Below, one piece after another: positions 23,552-32,134 of a stretch of DNA of 36,003 nucleotides (position 1 is the stretch's first letter; every line of letters starts with the position of its first letter). Source of the stretch: Candidatus Poseidoniales archaeon. Its GTDB lineage: Archaea > Thermoplasmatota > Poseidoniia > Poseidoniales > Poseidoniaceae. The stretch is from contig QXYC01000025.1 in the NCBI GenBank assembly GCA_009887095.1, positions 3,114-39,116 on the forward strand. The letters are read 5' to 3'. Under the pieces are notes generated by a model that made no database searches, had not been told where the DNA came from, and saw only the letters and a program-made list of their open reading frames with translations. Position numbers and translations under genes: made by a program.

Positions 23552-25123
23552 ATGCGAGCCAAGGCTCTAATGCTCTGTTTCTTTATGCTAACCCTCTCCC
23601 TATCAGGGTGTTTTGGTGCTGAAGAAGTACAGGAAGAAGAACAAGAGATGCCAGTGATGGACCAACGGATTTTCGTCACCGATGGAACGGGTGCCTCAAT
23701 CGATGTTGCACCGCTTGAGATGGAGTTCACCTTCAGCGACGTAGGGGAAACTGGAAAGGAACCAAGCATTGGAATCACATCCAGCGGTTGTATGTTCTTC
23801 ATTGCCATGGAGAAACCAATGCGCTCATGCGATGCAGGTGAATCATGGGTCGACTCGAAAGACTTCACACAGGCTCCTTTCACAAGCGATCCATATGGCT
23901 GGGTTGACCCCGTCACAGACCGGGTTTTCAACATCCACATGATGGGTCTTGAATCAACTTGGATCGGTTGGTCGGACAATGACGGCGAATCATGGATGGG
24001 CAACCCTCACGATTCAGGCACAACGCCTCTGAATGATCACATCAAACTCGCAACCGGTCCTTGGGTCGATAGCGCGTATGGTCTCGTGGGACAACTCAAC
24101 CCAACCTATGAAACGGCTGTCTATTTCTGTTTCAACAAGCTTGTCGGAATCTCTTGCTTCACAAGTTTCGACGGGGGCGCAACTTTCGAGGTTGGAGGAA
24201 ACATCGTCGGTCTTGCCTCCACAAACGGCGGCCTTCACGGCGCCATCACAACCGCTCCTGACGGCACCGTGTACCTCACGCCCCGTGTCCCAACACCGAC
24301 CCTCATTCTCTCGAGGGATAACGGGCTTAACTGGGAAGAGCGCACAATGGGTGAAGACGCAGGGACGCCGAATCCACGTAAGAATTCAGAAGTTGCAACC
24401 GACAGTGAATCCAATGCCTACCATGTCTGGACTGGTGCAGATTTCGGCATCTACATGTCACGCAGCACTGATTCTGGCGAAACTTGGGAGCAAACAAGCA
24501 CCCGGATTAGTCCAGTTGAGGTCATCTCGACTGCATTCCCGCAGGTTGACGCAGGTGACCCAGGTCGAATCGCCTTCACCTACCTTGGAAGCGAAAACGC
24601 GGAAGTGCTGAACACCACCGACATCGATGGGAACAATTGGAACGGAAACCCTCACTATGCAACGGGGAACGTGTCGTATGACATCTATGTGACATACAGC
24701 CTCAATGCACTTGATGAAGACCCGATCTTCCACACCTATCGCCTCTCTGACGACCCAGTCCAAATCGGTAGCATGTGCTTGAACAGCGGTGATTGCCGAA
24801 CAGATGAAGGCGGATCAAACAGAAACTTGCTCGACTTTAACGACCTCACCATCGACCTCGAAGGCCGTGTGTACATCGCCTTCGCTGACGGTTGCATTGA
24901 TGCGTGTGCAACGGGCAACAACTCGCAGCCTGAGGATTCCCGTGCTGGCCGTGGATCTGTTTACTTCATGAACAACGGTCCAAGTCTGTATGTGGAAAAG
25001 GGTGTGCTCGCCGATAAGCCCGGTGGCTCTGGAATGGCTGCATCTGCTCCAGTTGAATGCCTCGCTGACCCGTGCATGGCCGCCGAGCGTGAGCAAGATT
25101 CTGAGTTTGACGAAAATGCCTGA
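23552..25123 (+). CDS. BNR/sialidase-repeat secreted lipoprotein
   Basis: The 523-residue protein has a signal peptide ending in the lipobox LSLSGC with C20, followed by an acidic spacer. The mature part contains recurrent S-x-D-x-G-x-[ST]-W Asp-box repeats: SCDAGESW, WSDNDGESW, SFDGGATF, SRDNGLNW and STDSGETW. These mark a beta-propeller of the BNR/sialidase type. No sialidase catalytic RIP motif or Glu/Tyr set is obvious, so binding, or hydrolysis of an unknown glycan or protein, is possible. Several Cys pairs (SGC/SCD, FCFN, MCLNSGDC, GCIDACAT) suggest disulfides outside the cell. The C-terminus is acidic with no second anchor. Confidence 0.85.
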   Translation: MRAKALMLCFFMLTLSLSGCFGAEEVQEEEQEMPVMDQRIFVTDGTGASIDVAPLEMEFTFSDVGETGKEPSIGITSSGCMFFIAMEKPMRSCDAGESWVDSKDFTQAPFTSDPYGWVDPVTDRVFNIHMMGLESTWIGWSDNDGESWMGNPHDSGTTPLNDHIKLATGPWVDSAYGLVGQLNPTYETAVYFCFNKLVGISCFTSFDGGATFEVGGNIVGLASTNGGLHGAITTAPDGTVYLTPRVPTPTLILSRDNGLNWEERTMGEDAGTPNPRKNSEVATDSESNAYHVWTGADFGIYMSRSTDSGETWEQTSTRISPVEVISTAFPQVDAGDPGRIAFTYLGSENAEVLNTTDIDGNNWNGNPHYATGNVSYDIYVTYSLNALDEDPIFHTYRLSDDPVQIGSMCLNSGDCRTDEGGSNRNLLDFNDLTIDLEGRVYIAFADGCIDACATGNNSQPEDSRAGRGSVYFMNNGPSLYVEKGVLADKPGGSGMAASAPVECLADPCMAAEREQDSEFDENA

Positions 25124-25137
25124 CCCGATTGTTCGGT

Positions 25138-25485
25138 TCAATCCATGCTCATCTCGTGGGCCTCGGCACCGGTACCATGTTGTAAGTGGTGAACCATCGC
25201 TGCCACAGCATCTTCACCTTCCAATGTGTACCATACGCCTTCAGGGTAAATGACCGCAGTCGTTCCAAATTCACAAAAGTCCAAGCAACCGGATTTCTGT
25301 ACGCGTACATCGGTCAATCCAGCTTCTTTTGCAGCACGTTTGATCGATTGCATGAGTGCAAGGCTGCCTCGCTTCCCGCACGAAGGTCGTGCAGCCCCTT
25401 CGGGTCGCTCATGGCCACAGACGAACAAGTGCTTTCTGTAGCCAGGTTGGGTTCGTCCTTTGGGGTCGTTGGGCATGAGAGTCAC
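25138..25485 (-). CDS. Thioredoxin-like [2Fe-2S] ferredoxin domain protein
   Basis: The 115-residue protein has HLFVCGHERPEGAARPSCGKRGS and SGCLDFCEFGTTAVIYPEGVWY. The four cysteines C23, C36, C67 and C71 match the thioredoxin-like [2Fe-2S] ferredoxin family (relatives of NuoE and cyanobacterial ferredoxin-like proteins). It probably carries electrons, but the partner is unknown. The GTG start at 25485 overlaps the stop of the pterin dehydratase gene by 4 bp, indicating coupling. The ATG at 25476 (residue 4) is an alternative. Its end lies 14 bp from the convergent lipoprotein stop. Confidence 0.87.
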   Translation of the reverse strand: MTLMPNDPKGRTQPGYRKHLFVCGHERPEGAARPSCGKRGSLALMQSIKRAAKEAGLTDVRVQKSGCLDFCEFGTTAVIYPEGVWYTLEGEDAVAAMVHHLQHGTGAEAHEMSMD

Positions 25486-25757
25486 GCTTCCATGATCTGG
25501 TTAATGTGATGTGCCAAGGTAAGGTCCTTGTCGGTGATTTTCTCTTCATCGTGCGTGTACAATTCGATCACAACATAGCCCCAGCCGAAATGAATCTCGG
25601 GGTGATGATTTGCATTCTCTGACAGTTTTGAAATTTCGTCAACGAAGCCTTTCGCTGTTATGAAATCCTTGAATTCAAATTCCCTCATCAAGCGCTGCTC
25701 GACAATGCCCCATCCCTGTGGGATGCCCATTGAATCAACCCCAGAGGTGAGAGTCAT
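25482..25757 (-). CDS. 4a-hydroxytetrahydrobiopterin dehydratase (PCD)
   Basis: The domain GWGIVEQRLMREFEFKDF, the ENANHHPEIHFGWGYV active-site block and the closing ITDKDLTLAHHINQI identify pterin-4a-carbinolamine dehydratase. The enzyme removes water from 4a-hydroxytetrahydrobiopterin made by aromatic amino acid hydroxylases. It also occurs in organisms without a hydroxylase, where links to molybdopterin or pterin salvage have been suggested. No hydroxylase is in the window. The start is uncertain. ATG 25757 overlaps the upstream gene by 23 bp, ATG 25730 begins 4 bp after it, and a longer frame from 25790 only adds a basic tail. Confidence 0.88.
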   Translation of the reverse strand: MTLTSGVDSMGIPQGWGIVEQRLMREFEFKDFITAKGFVDEISKLSENANHHPEIHFGWGYVVIELYTHDEEKITDKDLTLAHHINQIMEA

Positions 25758-26178
25758 CGCTGCCTTTGCTCTCCTTCTCGACTTTCTCATGAAGGCTTGA
25801 GCGACGCTTCATGTCCGCTCGCTCAAAGGCGAGGAGGTCCTTGTCGTCGATGTATGCGGGGCGGGTGTGGGCTACGAGCACGATGCGCGCAATGATCTCA
25901 CGTGCGACGAAGTGAGTTTGGCCATCTTCGCCGAGCAACTCGATGCTCGACTTGCCTGATGCCAGCAAGCGGCCACGAATCCAAGGGCTTTCACCGTCAA
26001 GGAGCGCCCGTGCGTCCATTAGGATTTCAATGAAATCATCACGTCGGAGGCCATGCCTTCGCTTGAGCAGATCGCCGTTGATGACATCAGCGACATCGTC
26101 GAGTGCAGGCGAACCCATATCTTTCCACATCTGTGTCGCCCAATCTGGGAGCGTAATCTTCTGCTTCTTCTTCGCCAT
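25735..26178 (-). CDS. Uncharacterised protein, first gene of the PCD operon
   Basis: I do not recognise this 147-residue soluble protein. It begins with a basic MAKKKQKI stretch and a helical part (LPDWATQMWKDMGSPALDDVADVINGDLLKRRHGL). A segment resembling a small beta-barrel follows (PWIRGRLLASGKSSIELLGEDGQTHFVAREIIARIVLV), somewhat like an Sm or OB-type strand pattern, though this is weak. The tail is charged, ending near KESKGSDDSHLWG. It leads the minus-strand operon with the PCD and the [2Fe-2S] protein and is divergent from the Nog1-like gene across 129 bp. Confidence 0.7.
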   Translation of the reverse strand: MAKKKQKITLPDWATQMWKDMGSPALDDVADVINGDLLKRRHGLRRDDFIEILMDARALLDGESPWIRGRLLASGKSSIELLGEDGQTHFVAREIIARIVLVAHTRPAYIDDKDLLAFERADMKRRSSLHEKVEKESKGSDDSHLWG

Positions 26179-26307
26179 GAAGTGATGTACATGGCGAGGC
26201 TACTTGAACCTCGCTCCTCGCTATGTTCGCGTCAACGGCTGAAAACACTCCATTCAGGGGTATGTCTTCTTGAAGGGTGGGCCACCGGCAGAAGACAGGG
26301 GAAGAAG

Positions 26308-27426
26308 ATGAAAGTCTCATGGCGAACGCTTCCAACAGTCCTTCTTGAGGACGAAGTGCTCGACAAGGCGTTCTCTCGTGCCCGGAAAGCAGCTGACCGA
26401 GTCGACGACTCGGACCGAGTGTTCCGAGTTCGAAAGCAGATGAGCCGGATGGTTCAGACCGCAGCCGATGTCATCTCAACGACCTTCATGGATACGGTCA
26501 ATGTATGGCCTTCACTCGACCAATCGCCGAGGTTTGACGTCGCCATGATTGACGCATGTGTTGGTTGCGATGATTACCGTCACCACCTTTCAATGCTCCA
26601 ATGGGCTTCTAAGCAGGTGCTTAACATCGCAGGCCAAAACAGCAAGAAGATCATCCGTACAGCTCGCACCGATTTGATGCACGATGCTCGGAAGGAGGCA
26701 TATGGCCGAATCTCATCAATCATGCGTCGCGTGAAACCTTCTCTCTTATGGCTCAGCCAAGCCCGTGAAACACTGAAGCGTTTGCCAACTATTGACCAAG
26801 TCTTGCCATGCATTGTTGTCTGTGGTGCGCCGAACGTCGGTAAGTCTGCGTTCATTTCGGCTCTGAGTTCTGGAAAAATGGAAGTGAATCACTATCCTTT
26901 CACAACCAAGCAAATCCACGTTGGCCACTTCACCCATCGTCGTTTGCAGTATCAAATGGTGGACACACCAGGTCTGCTTGATCGGCCGAGGACAGCGCGG
27001 AACACCATCGAATTGCAGGCGATTGCAGCATTGGAGCACATTGGTTCCCTTGTTCTTTTCTTAATGGATGAAAGCGAGGCATGCGGCACTTCAATTGACG
27101 AACAAATGCACCTTTTGGAAGATGTACAGGCGATGTTGCCGGGCACAGATTTGATGGTCGTTACTTCAAAGGCCGATCTGTTGGACCCACTTCCGGAAAT
27201 GTGGGCTGAAGTTTCAGAGGCAGAGGCAGGGTGGCGCGATGAAGGATCAGAAGGAACGCCTGACCTCCCCCTCTTGCTCGATCCAAAGGGGCGAGTGACC
27301 ATGTCGGCGACTGAATTCATCGGCATGGATGCAATGCGAATGGAAATCATTCGTCGCATCAAGGACGCACGCCAAATCGACCCAATGGCTTTGCCTGAGG
27401 GTTGGTACCGACGTGACCAAGATTGA
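26308..27426 (+). CDS. Nog1-family GTPase
   Basis: The protein is 373 residues from ATG 26308, after GGGGAAGA. The longer frame to 26053 runs into the divergent gene and is rejected. An N-terminal helical NOG1 domain (about 1-165) precedes an Obg-like GTPase. G1 is GAPNVGKS at 173-180, the switch I threonine lies in YPFTTK at about 197-201, G3 is DTPG at 219-222, and G4 is TSKAD at 286-290 (variant of NKxD). Nog1 acts in large-subunit ribosome assembly in eukaryotes. Archaeal forms are shorter, as here, and presumably act on the 50S. The following argS is convergent, with 2 bp between stops. Confidence 0.9.
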   Translation: MKVSWRTLPTVLLEDEVLDKAFSRARKAADRVDDSDRVFRVRKQMSRMVQTAADVISTTFMDTVNVWPSLDQSPRFDVAMIDACVGCDDYRHHLSMLQWASKQVLNIAGQNSKKIIRTARTDLMHDARKEAYGRISSIMRRVKPSLLWLSQARETLKRLPTIDQVLPCIVVCGAPNVGKSAFISALSSGKMEVNHYPFTTKQIHVGHFTHRRLQYQMVDTPGLLDRPRTARNTIELQAIAALEHIGSLVLFLMDESEACGTSIDEQMHLLEDVQAMLPGTDLMVVTSKADLLDPLPEMWAEVSEAEAGWRDEGSEGTPDLPLLLDPKGRVTMSATEFIGMDAMRMEIIRRIKDARQIDPMALPEGWYRRDQD

Positions 27427-27428
27427 AC

Positions 27429-29210
27429 TCACATGTGTTCAATTGGTACGATGCCTAAGCCTTCCATGCCCGTTCGCATCATGCGACGGGCGACTTCAGA
27501 AACTTGAAGATTAACCGTGTTGACTTTTCCATCAATGACAATCATGCAATCTCTATAGAACGCATTGAAGCAATTTGATAGATGGAGCAGGTGATTTGCG
27601 AAAAGATGCGGCCGACGATCGTTCACCGCTTTCGCCAAAACATCATTGTGAACTGCCAAGGCTCTCAATAATCCAACCATGCCGGATGGCATCGATTCTG
27701 GAAGTTCGACGTTTGTCTTTGCAAGTTCGGCACTGATGTCAACACCTTCTGATTGGCACCTTCTCACAATTGAGCACGCCCTGACGTGAGAGTACATGAT
27801 GAACGGGGCCGAGCCGCCTTCAAACGCTAGCGCCTCTTCCCAACGGAAGGTGAAGCCCTTTTCTGGACTGACTTTGATGATGTTGAATCGAACGGCAGAC
27901 TTACCAGCAGCATCTGCAATTTCATCCACTTGTTGTTGTTCGTAATCGGGTCGAAGGGCACCAACCACAGCTGCTGCTTGTGCTTGCGCTTCTTCCAAAA
28001 GATCGTCCATGAAGACAACGTTGCCTTTTCGAGTCGACATCTTTCCCTCTGGAAGTTTGATAAACGAATAGAAGAGCACTTCTGGCACCTTCTGTTTAAG
28101 CTCTGTCAATGTCATACCGACTTGTTTGGCCTGGAGCTTGTGATCTTCACCAAGCACATTGATGAGGTCGTCACACTGTTGCCACTTCCACATGTGGTAG
28201 GCGATGTCTCGTGTGGCGTAGAGTGAGGATCCGTCCCCTCGGCGGAAGAAGAACTCCGTCTTCCCTTTCAAGCCCCGGGCACCGAGGTCCAAAAACTCAG
28301 CACCATTGTCGGCCGTACCATGGATCTCGAAAGTTCGGAACAGTTCCATCAATCGCCCGACATCACCGTTTGTGACGAACATCGATTCTTTCGTGAATGT
28401 GTCAAAGTTGATGCCCAAGCGGGCCAATGTGGTGAGCATGCCATCAAGGACAGGTTGGTACGCTGCAGCGAAGGCATCAAGCACCCCTTGGTCGCCATGT
28501 TCACTGGCATGGACCATGCGGCCAATTTCCTGTTCGATGGCTTCTTTGTCGGGTCGCTCTTGGCGAACCACTTGAGCAGCTTGGTACCAGCGCACTCGCT
28601 CGTGGTCAGCCTTTCCTTTCCATTTCGGATTGAGCCCGTCTCGGTCCTTGAGGGTCGCCTCAACATCTTCCTCACTGAGGTTTGCGAGTGCCCATGCGAG
28701 GACACCAACTTGCTTCCCCATGTCATCGACGTAGTATTCCGCACGCACTTCGTTTCCGAAGAGTCTGTGCAATCGGACGAGCGAGTCACCAAGGATGGCG
28801 TTTCGTGCACGGCCCACATGGAAGGGCCCATTTGGGTTTGCCGAGGTGTGTTCGATGAGGATTTTACGTCCGGTTGGTTGGCACTCTCCGAATGGATGTC
28901 CGTGAGTTTGTGGTGAAGAGAGAATGGTTCTGGCAAGCCAACTCGGACTGGCCTTGATGTTGAGGTAGCCGGCGACAGCGTTCACTTCACCAATCGCTTC
29001 GTGAGTTGGAATAGCGGCAGCGATTGCTTCTGCAATTGCAGGAGGTGCTTGGCCCAATTGTTTGGCGAAAGGGAAACATGGGAGTGAAAGATCGCCTTGT
29101 TCGAGTTCCCTCGATGGAGCAAGCATGCTTTTCCAGTGACTGTTGTTAATTCCAACTTCTTCTAAAGCAGCCTCGATGAGAGGTTCAATCACTGTTTTCA
29201 ACATCTGCAT
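27429..29210 (-). CDS. argS: Arginyl-tRNA synthetase
   Basis: This 593-residue class I synthetase joins arginine to tRNA-Arg. It has the N-terminal Add-1 domain, IEHTSANPNGPFHVGRARN (HVGR at 131-134, the HIGH variant), YYVDDMGKQV, and LPEGKMSTRKGNVV with KMSTRKG at 390-396. The C-terminal DALR anticodon domain ends near GLGIVPIEHM. The ATGs at 29210 and 29204 are both possible starts. The gene begins 9 bp after the aRF1 stop on the same strand, placing two translation genes in one operon. Confidence 0.96.
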   Translation of the reverse strand: MQMLKTVIEPLIEAALEEVGINNSHWKSMLAPSRELEQGDLSLPCFPFAKQLGQAPPAIAEAIAAAIPTHEAIGEVNAVAGYLNIKASPSWLARTILSSPQTHGHPFGECQPTGRKILIEHTSANPNGPFHVGRARNAILGDSLVRLHRLFGNEVRAEYYVDDMGKQVGVLAWALANLSEEDVEATLKDRDGLNPKWKGKADHERVRWYQAAQVVRQERPDKEAIEQEIGRMVHASEHGDQGVLDAFAAAYQPVLDGMLTTLARLGINFDTFTKESMFVTNGDVGRLMELFRTFEIHGTADNGAEFLDLGARGLKGKTEFFFRRGDGSSLYATRDIAYHMWKWQQCDDLINVLGEDHKLQAKQVGMTLTELKQKVPEVLFYSFIKLPEGKMSTRKGNVVFMDDLLEEAQAQAAAVVGALRPDYEQQQVDEIADAAGKSAVRFNIIKVSPEKGFTFRWEEALAFEGGSAPFIMYSHVRACSIVRRCQSEGVDISAELAKTNVELPESMPSGMVGLLRALAVHNDVLAKAVNDRRPHLFANHLLHLSNCFNAFYRDCMIVIDGKVNTVNLQVSEVARRMMRTGMEGLGIVPIEHM

Positions 29211-29219
29211 TGAATCGCC

Positions 29220-30467
29220 TCACATCATTGGGTAGCGGCACAGAGCAGCAAGCCCGCCAAACCCGTGGAGGAGTTGGGCGCCTTCTTCTGTATCAATTGA
29301 AATATAGATGATTTCAGTGTTGCTTCGTACGGCCATCTTTCCAAGTTCATCAATCAAGGAGACACTGTTGAGTTCCTTTGCGTTGTCACCTGAAGCCTCG
29401 CATGATGGGCATGCTGGCAACGCCTCCATTCGGCCCACAGTTGCGGTCCATTCATGCTGGCAGGAGCCACACTGCATGGTGATTGTGTTCTTTCTCAAGC
29501 CTTCTGAAATGAGCAATTTGTCGATCGCTCCTCGCTCAAGAGCGCTTCGAACCATCATTTCACCATAGGTGGCTCGAGGAGCGGATTTGATCAATTCCGA
29601 GAGGAATGAATTCATCACTTGGCGCTCTGCATCAAGTTCGATTTCACCCATTAAGGCGCCAGCGTTTTCGACCAATTCACGGACACCACTCTCATTGGAA
29701 TAGCCAACATCGAAATGGGTTTTGGCCAATTTCTTTCCAACTTCGTGATGGAAGTAGTCGTTTTTCACAACGAAATCCTTCGTGGCTCCGGGACCACCAA
29801 TGATGATTGCCTGGATGTTCTCGAGGTTAGGGAGCCAATAATTGCAGGCGTGTTCTGTGGCACGCTTGAAGAAATTGTGGGCTGCTTCTTCGATCAGTCG
29901 CTCGAACCGTTGAGCCGATTGACCACCTTGACGGTGTTTTCCCATGATGTTGGATACAAGGTGTTCTTGGACATGGATGCGCTTTCCCGATGCGATGCCA
30001 AAGGCTGCTTCACTGCGGTCAATGACAAACAGGCCATACGATTTCTTATCGACCAGCATGTCTTCGAGCTGCGTCAATTCGAAGACAGAGTCACATCGGT
30101 ATCGAAAGGACATAAGCGGTTGTGGTGGCTCTTCAACGACAACGCTGACCATCCTGTTCTTGTTGTTGCCAATGATGATCGAGCCAACGAAGATGGCAAT
30201 GCCATTTTCACCAGGGTTCTTGTACCGCGAAAGGGTTGAGATGGCAGACTCAATGGCGCCCTGGACATTCTTTCGTGTTCCTTTCGATTTTATGTTTGCA
30301 GCCTGGCCGTGCTCGTTCTGAAGCAATGAGCGCGCATCGGATATGTGACGGTCCGGTGGAATGATGAGCGTCACCAGTTCGGTTCCAAAACCCTTCATTT
30401 CCCTCAAGTCTTCGAGCGCGAGCTTCAACCGAAGGCGGCGTGTGGCGAGAGTCGCATCGTCAGACAT
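29220..30467 (-). CDS. prf1: Peptide chain release factor aRF1
   Basis: The protein is 415 residues from ATG 30467, chosen because CCTCC on the plus strand (GGAGG on the coding strand) lies 7 nt upstream. It terminates translation at all three stop codons in archaea. NIKS at 58-61 reads the stop codon and GGQ at 181-183 (KHRQGGQSAQR) triggers peptide release. The C-terminal domain has two CxxC pairs (MQCGSCQHEW and PACPSCEA), an archaeal trait. It is the first gene of the operon with argS and is divergent from pyrH. Full length. Confidence 0.97.
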   Translation of the reverse strand: MSDDATLATRRLRLKLALEDLREMKGFGTELVTLIIPPDRHISDARSLLQNEHGQAANIKSKGTRKNVQGAIESAISTLSRYKNPGENGIAIFVGSIIIGNNKNRMVSVVVEEPPQPLMSFRYRCDSVFELTQLEDMLVDKKSYGLFVIDRSEAAFGIASGKRIHVQEHLVSNIMGKHRQGGQSAQRFERLIEEAAHNFFKRATEHACNYWLPNLENIQAIIIGGPGATKDFVVKNDYFHHEVGKKLAKTHFDVGYSNESGVRELVENAGALMGEIELDAERQVMNSFLSELIKSAPRATYGEMMVRSALERGAIDKLLISEGLRKNTITMQCGSCQHEWTATVGRMEALPACPSCEASGDNAKELNSVSLIDELGKMAVRSNTEIIYISIDTEEGAQLLHGFGGLAALCRYPMM

Positions 30468-30474
30468 CGCTTGG

Positions 30475-30479
30475 CCTCC
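30475..30479 (-). promoter_or_regulatory. Ribosome binding site of aRF1
   Basis: GGAGG on the minus strand ends 7 nt before the ATG at 30467. It decides the start in favour of that codon over the in-frame ATG at 30509. Confidence 0.7.
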
Positions 30480-30593
30480 AATTGTAGGGCGTGGTTGAGG
30501 GGTCTTCAACTCTCTTATGGTGAGGCTTACTGAACACTGGAAGGTTGGGGTTTCTCACTTCGTTCATGGGATATGCTCAAAACATGTGCGCGT

Positions 30594-30600
30594 GAGGAAG
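30594..30600 (+). promoter_or_regulatory. Ribosome binding site of pyrH
   Basis: GAGGAAG lies 5 nt before the ATG at 30606. It supports that start over the upstream ATG at 30573. Confidence 0.6.
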
Positions 30601-30605
30601 GAACG

Positions 30606-31313
30606 ATGACCACTCGTCATGTTGTTGCTTTGGGAGGAAGCCTCCTTCGCCCAGAAGAAGCAGAGCAGCGAACCGAGTGGTTCGGCCGACTGCGTCAACT
30701 CGCTGTTCACATGGAAGGAAACGGGCGTCGATTGGCGCTCGTTGTCGGTGGAGGTTTGCCTGCCCGTGAAGGCATCACCTTGGCTCGTTCCCTCGTCAGC
30801 GACACCGAACGTCTCGATGAAGTCGGGATTGCTGCAACACGTCTCAACGCCACAGTGATTCAACAGATTCTCCTCGACATCGGATGCGATGTGGCACCGA
30901 TCATTCCTGCAACCACAAGCGACGCTGCCGCCTTAATGGACGCTCACCACCTCGTGATTATGGGTGGAACAACGCCCGGTCACACCACGGATGCTGTGGC
31001 TGTTGCGCTTGCCCGTGACACCGGTGCAAGCCATTGCATCATCGCTACCAATGTGAGCCATGTGTTTGACAAAGACCCACGTCACAACGAGGACGCAGTC
31101 TCTTTCTCAACAATGTCCATCGATGAGTTGGCAGAGATTACGGGCATCGGTGAACCGCTTGCTCCGGGGGCCTCTGCTGTCATTGACCCCGTTGCAGTGG
31201 GATGGGCAAAGGCATGTGATCTTCGTATGGCTGTGCTTGATGGCCGGGATTTATCCCTGCTCGAAAAAGCGCTTGATGGCCAACCGTTCGATGGAACATT
31301 GATTTTACCTTAG
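30606..31313 (+). CDS. pyrH: Uridylate kinase (archaeal PyrH, amino-acid kinase fold)
   Basis: The 236-residue protein is of the amino-acid kinase fold: HVVALGGSLL at the N-terminus, LALVVGGGLPARE, PATTSDAAALMDAHHLVIMGGTTPGHTTDAVAVALA, and a TNVSHVFDKDPR block near the end. Length and motifs fit archaeal UMP kinase, which makes UDP from UMP. Other members of the fold, such as isopentenyl phosphate kinase or fosfomycin kinase, lack this combination. CarA and CarB in the same window belong to the same pyrimidine pathway. The DUF2116 gene follows after 10 bp. Confidence 0.9.
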   Translation: MTTRHVVALGGSLLRPEEAEQRTEWFGRLRQLAVHMEGNGRRLALVVGGGLPAREGITLARSLVSDTERLDEVGIAATRLNATVIQQILLDIGCDVAPIIPATTSDAAALMDAHHLVIMGGTTPGHTTDAVAVALARDTGASHCIIATNVSHVFDKDPRHNEDAVSFSTMSIDELAEITGIGEPLAPGASAVIDPVAVGWAKACDLRMAVLDGRDLSLLEKALDGQPFDGTLILP

Positions 31314-31323
31314 GTGATATGAC

Positions 31324-31593
31324 ATGGTTGACGCAAATAAAGTGAAAAGCAATCTTCAGCGGATGACCAACAAAGTTGTGTCCTCCACAACGGGGAAAAT
31401 CCAACCTCACAAGCATTGTCGAATCTGCTTTCGCCCAATCAAGTTGTCCGCAGAGCCACGGGTCTGTTCCGATCAAGCATGCATTGACCGAAACATACGA
31501 GATGAGAAGAATCAGCGCCAAATGAGGATCTGGATGTTTGTTTTCCTTGGCATTTTCGCCTTCAGTTTCATCGGACCTCTGTTGCTCAGATAG
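31324..31593 (+). CDS. DUF2116-like zinc-ribbon membrane protein
   Basis: The 89-residue protein has HKHCRICFRPI and RVCSDQACIDRN, giving four cysteines (C32, C35, C48, C53) that form a treble-clef or zinc ribbon. A charged helix follows, then one C-terminal membrane segment (about 68-86). This matches archaeal DUF2116 proteins. It is translated just after pyrH, probably in the same transcript. The function is unknown. Membrane-bound adaptor or nucleic-acid binding are guesses. Its 3' end overlaps the convergent orphan by 8 bp. Confidence 0.8.
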   Translation: MVDANKVKSNLQRMTNKVVSSTTGKIQPHKHCRICFRPIKLSAEPRVCSDQACIDRNIRDEKNQRQMRIWMFVFLGIFAFSFIGPLLLR

Positions 31594-32098
31594 GGTCTTC
31601 GAACTCCTCGAGCATGGCTTCTGAAGCCTCGACGTTTCCTGTTCCAGTGATGCCTGCGGCCTTGATTTGGTCGCCAATAGCGAACAATTCCTTGAAGGCT
31701 TCTTCGATTGATTTTGTTTGTTTGAGGTACCTCATTGCAGGCCAACCGCAATCGATGACACCCGGCTCGTGCGTGCTTTCTTCGACCCACGCAGCACAAG
31801 CTTCTCCATAGCAAAGGGCTGAAAAATTCTCAAGGTCCACCCAAAAGGTTTGACGGCTGCAGACTGGGCATGCTTTGCATTCGAGCGATGCGAGCACGGT
31901 GAGGCCGTGCTCTCCAATTACATCGATGTCCCAAACGACAACGCTGGCAGAAACGAGGAGCATTCTGTCACTCTTTTTGAGGAAACTTCGGAGCACACCC
32001 CATGCCGTCTCTTCTGAGCTGAAGCATCCAAGTGAAAGTGCGTTGCCACCTTCCTCAACTGCAGAGGGTACGAACACCCGTTGGAGTTGCTCCGCCAT
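31586..32098 (-). CDS. Uncharacterised Cys-containing protein
   Basis: I do not recognise this 170-residue soluble protein. The middle has CKACPVC (C74, C77, C80) and later C96 and C101 (LCYGEACAAW), which may bind a metal. The first 70 residues look like an alpha/beta region (RMLLVSASVVVWDIDVIG) and the C-terminus is helical. It is the last gene after the parvulin and folB genes on the minus strand, 36 bp after folB. Cotranscription is likely but no functional link is visible. Confidence 0.72.
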   Translation of the reverse strand: MAEQLQRVFVPSAVEEGGNALSLGCFSSEETAWGVLRSFLKKSDRMLLVSASVVVWDIDVIGEHGLTVLASLECKACPVCSRQTFWVDLENFSALCYGEACAAWVEESTHEPGVIDCGWPAMRYLKQTKSIEEAFKELFAIGDQIKAAGITGTGNVEASEAMLEEFEDPI

Positions 32099-32134
32099 GG
32101 TGGTCGTTTGTTCATGGGGTGTTTGAAGGCTCGG

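Noticed and set aside
26053-26307. Upstream extension of the Nog1-like GTPase
   Set aside because: It overlaps the divergent orphan gene and is unlike Nog1 N-termini. The ATG at 26308 has a plausible upstream GGGGAAGA.
28320-28936. Long frames on both strands within argS (198 and 195 residues)
   Set aside because: Both are shadows of the conserved ArgRS frame and show no family pattern.
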